From: a bacterium
GTDB lineage: Bacteria; CAIJMQ01; JAADFP01
Reading direction: 5' to 3'
Length of the DNA stretch: 9,697 nucleotides
Assembly (NCBI GenBank): GCA_027021085.1
Contig: JALUVB010000140.1
Coordinates: forward strand, 1-9,697
Part shown: positions 5,053 to 9,697 of the stretch, piece after piece
How the letters are laid out: every line of letters starts with the position of its first letter
How positions within the stretch are numbered: position 1 is the first letter of the stretch
Translations under genes and position numbers: made by a program
Notes under the pieces: generated by a model
What the model was told of the DNA's origin: nothing
The model's input: the letters and a program-made list of their open reading frames with translations, nothing else
Database searches by the model: none

Positions 5053-5345
5053 ACGGTAGTGAGTAGTTAGTAGTGAGTATCGAGGGGAAAGGTAGTAAAT
5101 AGTGAACAGTAAGCAGTGAATAGTGAGTTGGTTCCCCGTATCATGTGTTTTTCCCCTCTAATGTCTAAAGTCTGATGTCTATAGTCTAACATGGAGGTAT
5201 GGGTGTCCCGACATGCGCCGGGACAGGGAACTGGCAACTCACAACTAACAACTCACAACTTTCAGACCATAGACTTTAGACGGTAGACGGGGAGAGTATT
5301 GAAGAGTAAGCAGGGGATTAGTAGTCCTGGTTTCCTGGTTTTGTG
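5053..5345. repeat. Degenerate intergenic repeat belt, right of the cyclotransferase gene
   Basis: It begins right after the stop codon with runs built from AGTAGTGAGTAG, AGTGAACAGTAA and similar words (5038-5130). GTCTAAAGTCT (5163-5173) is the inverted copy of AGACTTTAGAC (5271-5281). Between them lie a CGGGACA hairpin and copies of the ACTGGCAACT/AACAACTCACAACT text also found at 3991-4070. ACCATAGACTTTAGACG (5266-5282) matches 4074-4090 exactly. No gene is supported here. Confidence 0.75.
5204..5225. repeat. Hairpin within the right repeat belt
   Basis: TGTCCCG (5204-5210) pairs perfectly with CGGGACA (5219-5225) around an 8-base loop. It is a 7-bp GC-rich stem with no downstream T tract, so it is more likely part of a dispersed palindromic repeat than a terminator. 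Confidence 0.5.
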
Positions 5346-5623
5346 GGGGAGCGGGCAGCGGCTTGCGCAGGAATGAGAAAAGAGAAGCAGAAAAGGAAAA
5401 AACCAGCCCGCATGTCATACCCGCCTGCCCTCCCTTCCGAAGTAATGCCGGGGCAGATTCCCGGTAGCAAGCCATGAGTTTTCCGGTATCCTGGTTTTGC
5501 ATACTGGCATTTGGGTTTATTCCAAGTTTCAGAAAAGATGCTGTCCTGCACTCATAACTTTTAGCGCACGCCCCCGGCCTTATATTCCATAATCCTTTAA
5601 GATGGGGTAAACTATTCACCACT
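5346..5623. other. Gene-free stretch upstream of the MFS-protease operon
   Basis: No gene is supported. The minus strand stays open for a stretch here, but its translation has no recognisable domain and is rich in Pro, Ala and Cys words typical of translated repeats. CCTGGTTTTG/CCTGGTTTCC words link it to the belts on either side. A promoter for the downstream operon should lie here, but I could not pick a convincing one. Confidence 0.5.
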
Positions 5624-6754
5624 ATGCTTTTATTAATTATTGCCAGCGCAATATTCGGGCTGAGTATTGGTCTATACGACTTTCTTCTTCCTTTTTACCT
5701 GGATACCCTGAAGATTTCTTACGGGAACATGGGAATAATCTTCTCTTTTTCCGCGGTGTTCCTCTTTTTTATAAGGATTTATGCTGGCCAGATTTCAGAT
5801 TTCATTGGCAGAAAGCATTTTTTCTCTCTTTCCCTCCTGCTTTCCGCATTCAGCAACCTTTTTACCCCCTTTTTCTCCACGGTAACAGCTCAAATATTGC
5901 TCCGCTCCCTGAGGGAAACCTCACGGGCGATTAAAGAAACAATACAGCAAGTTCTGGTTTTTGAACAATGGAAGGATAAATTCCGCCATCTCATTGCCTG
6001 GACAGTGGGGTCTGATTTCACCTTCCAGGGATTAGGAGTAATCCTGGGAGGATTTCTCCTGGTGAGAACAGGTTACAAGTTTCCTTTTGTTTTAATAGGG
6101 ATAATTACATTTTTCACCGCGCTATTATTCATTTTCCGGTTTGAGGAGAAATTTACTCCCTCGCACTCCTCCCTTTTTTCCTGGACGGCTCCCTTTAAGC
6201 ATCGCCTGCCCCGCCCACTGGTTCTTATTACCGTCTCGGGGTTCATCCTTATGATAGGAGTAAGTGCGAGTCATTCCTTTATTCTTCCCCTCTTCTTCTA
6301 CCACAAATTTTCCGTATCACCCGGCTGGGTCGCACTTATCTTAGCTTTTCATAGGTTCAGCCTGGGAATTCCCATGATACTGTCGGGAAAAATCGTAAAG
6401 TGGAATCTGAAGGCCACTACCATTATATTTATCTTCCTGCAAGGGGTGACAATCGCGCTTACCGCAGTGCCCTCTACATTTCTCCTGGCTTCAATCGTAT
6501 GGCTCACACATGACCTGGTAGGAGCGAGTTTCTGGGTGCCTGCCCGCAACACACTTGTTCAACATTACGCCCGGGAAGGAAAGAGGGGACTGGAGGTAGC
6601 CATAGTAATGTCCTTAAGCGGGCTGGGATGGATTCTGGGACCTTTAATTGCAGGGGCGGTGAGCAAGTATTCCATAAATTATCCTTTTATTATAAGTGGT
6701 ATAATAATCTGTCTTTCAGTGATACCACTCTTCTGGTTAGAAAGGGGTAAGTAA
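5624..6754 (+). CDS. Major facilitator superfamily permease
   Basis: A 376-residue integral membrane protein made of successive hydrophobic segments, consistent with 11-12 helices. The MFS motif A between helices 2 and 3 reads GQISDFIGRK (55-64), with the conserved Gly, Asp and Arg present. Two similar halves are separated by a charged cytoplasmic loop around residues 165-195 (RFEEKFTPSHSS, FKHRLPRP). The best-fitting description is a drug/metabolite-type exporter or uptake permease; the substrate cannot be inferred. The first helix starts right at the ATG, and upstream only a poor GGGG ribosome site is seen. The stop codon overlaps the start of the M16 protease (TAATG), indicating translational coupling. 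Coupling to a secreted peptidase raises the possibility that the permease handles peptides or their products, which is inference. Confidence 0.9.
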   Translation: MLLLIIASAIFGLSIGLYDFLLPFYLDTLKISYGNMGIIFSFSAVFLFFIRIYAGQISDFIGRKHFFSLSLLLSAFSNLFTPFFSTVTAQILLRSLRETSRAIKETIQQVLVFEQWKDKFRHLIAWTVGSDFTFQGLGVILGGFLLVRTGYKFPFVLIGIITFFTALLFIFRFEEKFTPSHSSLFSWTAPFKHRLPRPLVLITVSGFILMIGVSASHSFILPLFFYHKFSVSPGWVALILAFHRFSLGIPMILSGKIVKWNLKATTIIFIFLQGVTIALTAVPSTFLLASIVWLTHDLVGASFWVPARNTLVQHYAREGKRGLEVAIVMSLSGLGWILGPLIAGAVSKYSINYPFIISGIIICLSVIPLFWLERGK

Positions 6755-9285
6755 TGAGAAAAATTTTATTCTTTTCAATTCTTTTCCTGGCAATCTTACA
6801 CTCTTCCCTTTACCCTGCCCAAACACTGCAACTGCAAAACGGATTCCAGGCAATCTGGGAGAAACAGGAATCCCCCCTGGTGCACATAGAGCTATGGGTA
6901 AAAGCAGGGAGTATCTTTGAAAAAAATCTTTATGGAAGCGGCATATCCCACTTTGTGGAACACATGATATTTAAAGGGACAGAAACCAAAGCCGTGGGAG
7001 AGATAGCTAAAAAAATATCCCAGCTGGGAGGCGATGTAAGTGCCTATACATCCTTTGACCATACCGCATACCAGATTACTGTCCCCCGCGACAATCTTGT
7101 TCCTGCCTTGAATATACTTGCCAGGGCAGTGTACCAGCCCGCATTTGAAGAAAAGGAGCTGGAGAAAGAGAGAAAAGTTATCATAAAAGAAATGGAAATG
7201 AACCAGGATAATCCGGACAGGGTGTTGAGCCGTTACTTCTTCGAAAAATTCTTTTCCTATGCTCCCTATCGCTTCCCGGTGATTGGGTATAAAGATTCTT
7301 TTCTCAATATCTCACGCCAGGATATTATCAACTATCACAAAAAAATGTACGTGCCGGGTAACTCCCTACTAATAATCTGCGGCGGGATAGATGAAAGCAA
7401 GATTCCCTCTCTAATAAAGAAAACCTTCGGCTCTTTGCCCGCCTCCCCTATCCCTGTATTTTCCCTCCCCTCCGAACCTTACCTTAAAGGAAAGAGAGAA
7501 TTTGTTTACCGCAAAAAGATAAGCCTGGCCAGAGAGATAATAGGCTTTCCTATCCCCGGATTCGGTGGAAAGGATACCTTTGCCCTGGATTTGCTGTCTT
7601 CTATACTTTCAGACGGCAAAAGCAGCCTATTAGTCAGAACACTCAAAGAAACTAAGAACCTGGTTAACTCCATTTCCACCTTTTCCTACACCCCTTTGTA
7701 TGAAGGCATCTTTGCCATCGAGATAACCTGCGAGGCAAAAAACCTCAAGAAGGTGGAAAAAATACTCTGGGATGAACTGAACAACCTCCCCCGTAATATC
7801 ACTGAAAAAGAAATAGAAAGAGCAAAAAATCGCATAGAAATGGGCATCTTAAAGTCCGGGGAATCGGTGGAAGGCAGAGCCAGAATGCTCATCTCCGACT
7901 ACTTTTACTCCGGCAACCTGAACTATTCCCGTTTCTACCTTGCATCCATCAAGAAATTAAAAAAATCAGATATCCTGCGGGTAGCAAAGAAATACTTAAG
8001 AAAAGAAAATTACAGCAAAGTTTTGCTCCTTCCTGCTTCCTACCCGGTAGAAAAACAGAAAATTACAGTTGAAAACCAAACATTAAAAAAGATAACCTTC
8101 CCCTCCGGCGTGCGCGGAATATTTATCCATAAGGACGTCCCCTATGTAAACTTGAGAGTGGTCATGGGAGGCGGAGTAAAGTGGGAAACAGCAGATAACA
8201 ACGGCATATCAAAAATCATCTCTATCTTGCTTCTGCAGGGGGAAAAAGCCGAAAAATGGACAGACAAAATAGAAGCAGTGGGAGGCGAAATTTCCAGTTA
8301 TTCAGGTAACAATTCCATGGGGATTTCCATTACTTTGCCCTCTCAATATCTCACCACCGGATTAAAAGCTATCACAGAACTCATTCTCCACCCCCAGTTT
8401 TCCCCTGAGGAAATCGATAAGGCAAAGACAGACCTCTTGCGCAGTATAAGCATGCGAAAAGAAACTCCGTTTCGTTATGCTTTTTATCGCCTGAGAAAAA
8501 ACTTTTTCACCTCCTCCCCCTACTCCCTTTCTCCAGAAGGTGAAGTGAAATCAATAAAAAGTTTAACCCGGGAAGAAATCAAAAACTTTTACTTCTCCCG
8601 CCTCCTCACCAGCAACAATACAATTGTAGGTATCGGCGGCAAATTCCAGGAAGAAAAAGCCAGGAAATTCCTGGAAAGAAAATTCTCCCGCCTGGAAAAA
8701 GGCAGCAGGGTAAAAAGGGAAAAACTGAAATTTACCCGCAGGGAAAAGGAAGAGAGCGCAAATTTCGCAGAATCAGTAGTCTTTCTGGCTTTCCCTATTC
8801 CTCCTCTAAACTCTCCTGACCTCTATTCCATAGAAATTCTGCAAACTTATCTCTCTGACCAAACTTCCCCACTTTTTTACCACCTGAGAGATGAGAAAGC
8901 CCTTGCCTACCTGGTGGGAAGTTTTACTTTCCAGGGCTGGGATGAAGGAATGCTGGTCTTTTATCTTTTCACCGGAAAAAATAAACTCCGGGAGGCAGAA
9001 CAGGGGCTCTGGGAAGAGGTAACAAAATTAAGAAAGGAAGGCATCACCGGGAAAGAGTTAGCCTCGTTGAAAAGCAAATTAATCAGGCAAAAAAGCGAGA
9101 GTACAGAAACAGTGGACTCCCTTCTCTTCTCCTCCATGCTTTATGAACTTTACGGCCTGGGCTATCTTCTCCCCCTGCAGTGGGAAGAAAAAATAAAAAA
9201 AGTCACCCTATCAGACATACAGGAAACCATCAAAAAATACATCCAGCCTCAAACTTCCTTCACCTACATCCTGCAAGGGGAGTAG
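6754..9285 (+). CDS. Secreted two-domain M16 (pitrilysin-type) zinc metallopeptidase
   Basis: An 843-residue protein with a signal peptide (about 1-22, ending YPA before Q). The first M16 half carries the inverted zinc motif HFVEH (66-70) in GISHFVEHMIFKGT. The distal zinc ligand is probably E146 in KVIIKEMEMN, at the usual spacing. A related second half starts near residue 440 and lacks the zinc motif: the equivalent helix reads GISKIISILLLQG (484-496). It does keep the substrate-binding Arg/Tyr pair in HLRDEKALAYLVGS (R712, Y719). In M16B enzymes these two roles are often split between a catalytic and a non-catalytic subunit; here both sit in one chain, as in periplasmic fused forms such as PqqL. 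It should degrade peptides or unfolded protein fragments in the periplasm or outside the cell. It starts inside the MFS stop codon and ends at a strong terminator, so the two genes form an operon. Confidence 0.93.
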   Translation: MRKILFFSILFLAILHSSLYPAQTLQLQNGFQAIWEKQESPLVHIELWVKAGSIFEKNLYGSGISHFVEHMIFKGTETKAVGEIAKKISQLGGDVSAYTSFDHTAYQITVPRDNLVPALNILARAVYQPAFEEKELEKERKVIIKEMEMNQDNPDRVLSRYFFEKFFSYAPYRFPVIGYKDSFLNISRQDIINYHKKMYVPGNSLLIICGGIDESKIPSLIKKTFGSLPASPIPVFSLPSEPYLKGKREFVYRKKISLAREIIGFPIPGFGGKDTFALDLLSSILSDGKSSLLVRTLKETKNLVNSISTFSYTPLYEGIFAIEITCEAKNLKKVEKILWDELNNLPRNITEKEIERAKNRIEMGILKSGESVEGRARMLISDYFYSGNLNYSRFYLASIKKLKKSDILRVAKKYLRKENYSKVLLLPASYPVEKQKITVENQTLKKITFPSGVRGIFIHKDVPYVNLRVVMGGGVKWETADNNGISKIISILLLQGEKAEKWTDKIEAVGGEISSYSGNNSMGISITLPSQYLTTGLKAITELILHPQFSPEEIDKAKTDLLRSISMRKETPFRYAFYRLRKNFFTSSPYSLSPEGEVKSIKSLTREEIKNFYFSRLLTSNNTIVGIGGKFQEEKARKFLERKFSRLEKGSRVKREKLKFTRREKEESANFAESVVFLAFPIPPLNSPDLYSIEILQTYLSDQTSPLFYHLRDEKALAYLVGSFTFQGWDEGMLVFYLFTGKNKLREAEQGLWEEVTKLRKEGITGKELASLKSKLIRQKSESTETVDSLLFSSMLYELYGLGYLLPLQWEEKIKKVTLSDIQETIKKYIQPQTSFTYILQGE

Positions 9286-9307
9286 AAAAGGGGACTGTCC
9301 CCTTTTT
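9286..9307 (+). terminator. Rho-independent terminator, probably bidirectional
   Basis: AAAAGGGGA (9286-9294), loop CTG, TCCCCTTTT (9298-9306) plus one more T. The perfect 9-bp stem begins immediately after the protease stop codon. The A tract on the 5' side gives a U tract on the opposite strand, so it could also end transcripts of the convergent GIY-YIG gene. The same GGGGACTGTCCCC core is one I recall as a dispersed palindromic repeat in some genomes, so it may have been recruited from one. Confidence 0.8.
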
Positions 9308-9366
9308 CAAATAGGTATTCTAAAAAGGAACTTCTCACCCTTCTGGGGCAAGAGAAAATCAGAGTT

Positions 9367-9663
9367 TCAATTCCTCATAGGTATTCCCCTCCTTCGCCAA
9401 GGCTTCGGAGGACTGGGAACCAACCGCTTTTTCATAAAAGCCTTTCCCGAACCACTTTTTAAATACCTTTCAAAACTTTCTGCTTTCTCTCTTTGCCCAA
9501 AGACACCATACCATATCAACTTCCAGGGACATTTTGACTTTGTATAAGCAGAACAATTAGTGTTATGCTCAAAAATACGCTTGCTTAGATTCTGTGTGAT
9601 TCCTACATAAAACTCTTGTGTCTTTTCACTTTGAATTATATACACATAAAACTTCTCTCTCAC
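9367..9663 (-). CDS. Small GIY-YIG nuclease-domain protein (UPF0213/YhbQ-like)
   Basis: A 98-residue single-domain protein. FYVYII (5-10) and FYVGIT (18-23) are the GIY and YIG strands. LSKRIFEHN (26-34) supplies the catalytic-type Arg (R29), and AESFERYLK (61-69) the metal-binding-type Glu (E65). The domain is complete by about residue 80. Stand-alone members of this family are widespread and have been linked to DNA repair or structure-specific cleavage, but the role here is unknown. The start is a GTG at 9663; no ATG alternative lies in frame before the first strand. The tail KRLVPSPPKPWRRRGIPMRN appears to be read through a near-palindromic repeat (about 9392-9412) and is probably not part of the fold. 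The gene is convergent with the protease operon. Confidence 0.88.
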   Translation of the reverse strand: MREKFYVYIIQSEKTQEFYVGITQNLSKRIFEHNTNCSAYTKSKCPWKLIWYGVFGQREKAESFERYLKSGSGKAFMKKRLVPSPPKPWRRRGIPMRN

Positions 9664-9697
9664 TCTTCAATTTTACCAAATTATATCCACCGAAGTT

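Noticed and set aside
5245-5622. Open frames on the minus strand between the cyclotransferase and MFS genes
   Set aside because: The translation has no recognisable domain, overlaps repeat text, and shows no ribosome site or conserved-looking motif. It was kept as gene-free sequence.
9367-9663. GIY-YIG protein as a homing endonuclease of a mobile intron
   Set aside because: It is a compact single-domain protein without DNA-binding modules or intron context, and fits the small stand-alone YhbQ-like group.
1-9697. tRNA, rRNA or riboswitch genes
   Set aside because: No cloverleaf, rRNA segment or recognisable riboswitch core was seen on reading both strands. A covariance-model scan was not possible here.

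Overview
The window joins a foreign integron gene-cassette array (about 118-3732, all minus strand) to an ordinary-looking chromosomal segment (about 3800-9697). No marker gene fixes the host. The housekeeping side has a glutaminyl cyclotransferase, a major-facilitator (MFS) permease coupled to a two-domain M16 protease, and a small GIY-YIG protein. Intergenic DNA is moderately AT-rich and full of degenerate repeats. This suits an uncultured, metagenome-derived bacterium. Omnitrophota or a similar candidate phylum is my guess from the general look only, at low confidence.

Cassette array, read on the minus strand: a strong sigma70-type promoter (TTGACG-17-TATTAT, 3798-3770) leads into a bare recombination core GTTAGAC (3732-3726). 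Three single-gene cassettes follow. The first holds a TIR-like nucleotide-binding protein with attC at 2788-2847. The second holds an AbiJ-like/HEPN-like protein with attC at 1803-1887. The third holds a large protein with an RNxxxH HEPN-like motif and a degenerate attC at 118-191. The strongest evidence is that the first bases of every cassette are exactly complementary to the R'' core of that cassette's own attC, as expected of units that once existed as free circles. No integrase gene is present, so the array looks like a CALIN (cluster of attC sites lacking an integrase) or a remnant integron. All three products look like abortive-infection or NAD/RNA-targeting effectors. I therefore read the array as a small store of independently acquired anti-phage genes rather than one multi-subunit complex. 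Beyond the last attC, a second well-formed promoter, ribosome binding site and ATG start another minus-strand gene that leaves the window at base 1.

Chromosomal side: 3800-4166 and 5053-5345 are belts of degenerate direct and inverted repeats flanking the plus-strand glutaminyl cyclotransferase gene (4216-5052). The MFS permease (5624-6754) and secreted or periplasmic M16 protease (6754-9285) overlap by one base (TAATG) and are probably co-translated. They end at a strong hairpin with a U tract (9286-9307). A convergent GIY-YIG gene (9367-9663) carries a C-terminal tail that appears to derive from a near-palindromic repeat.
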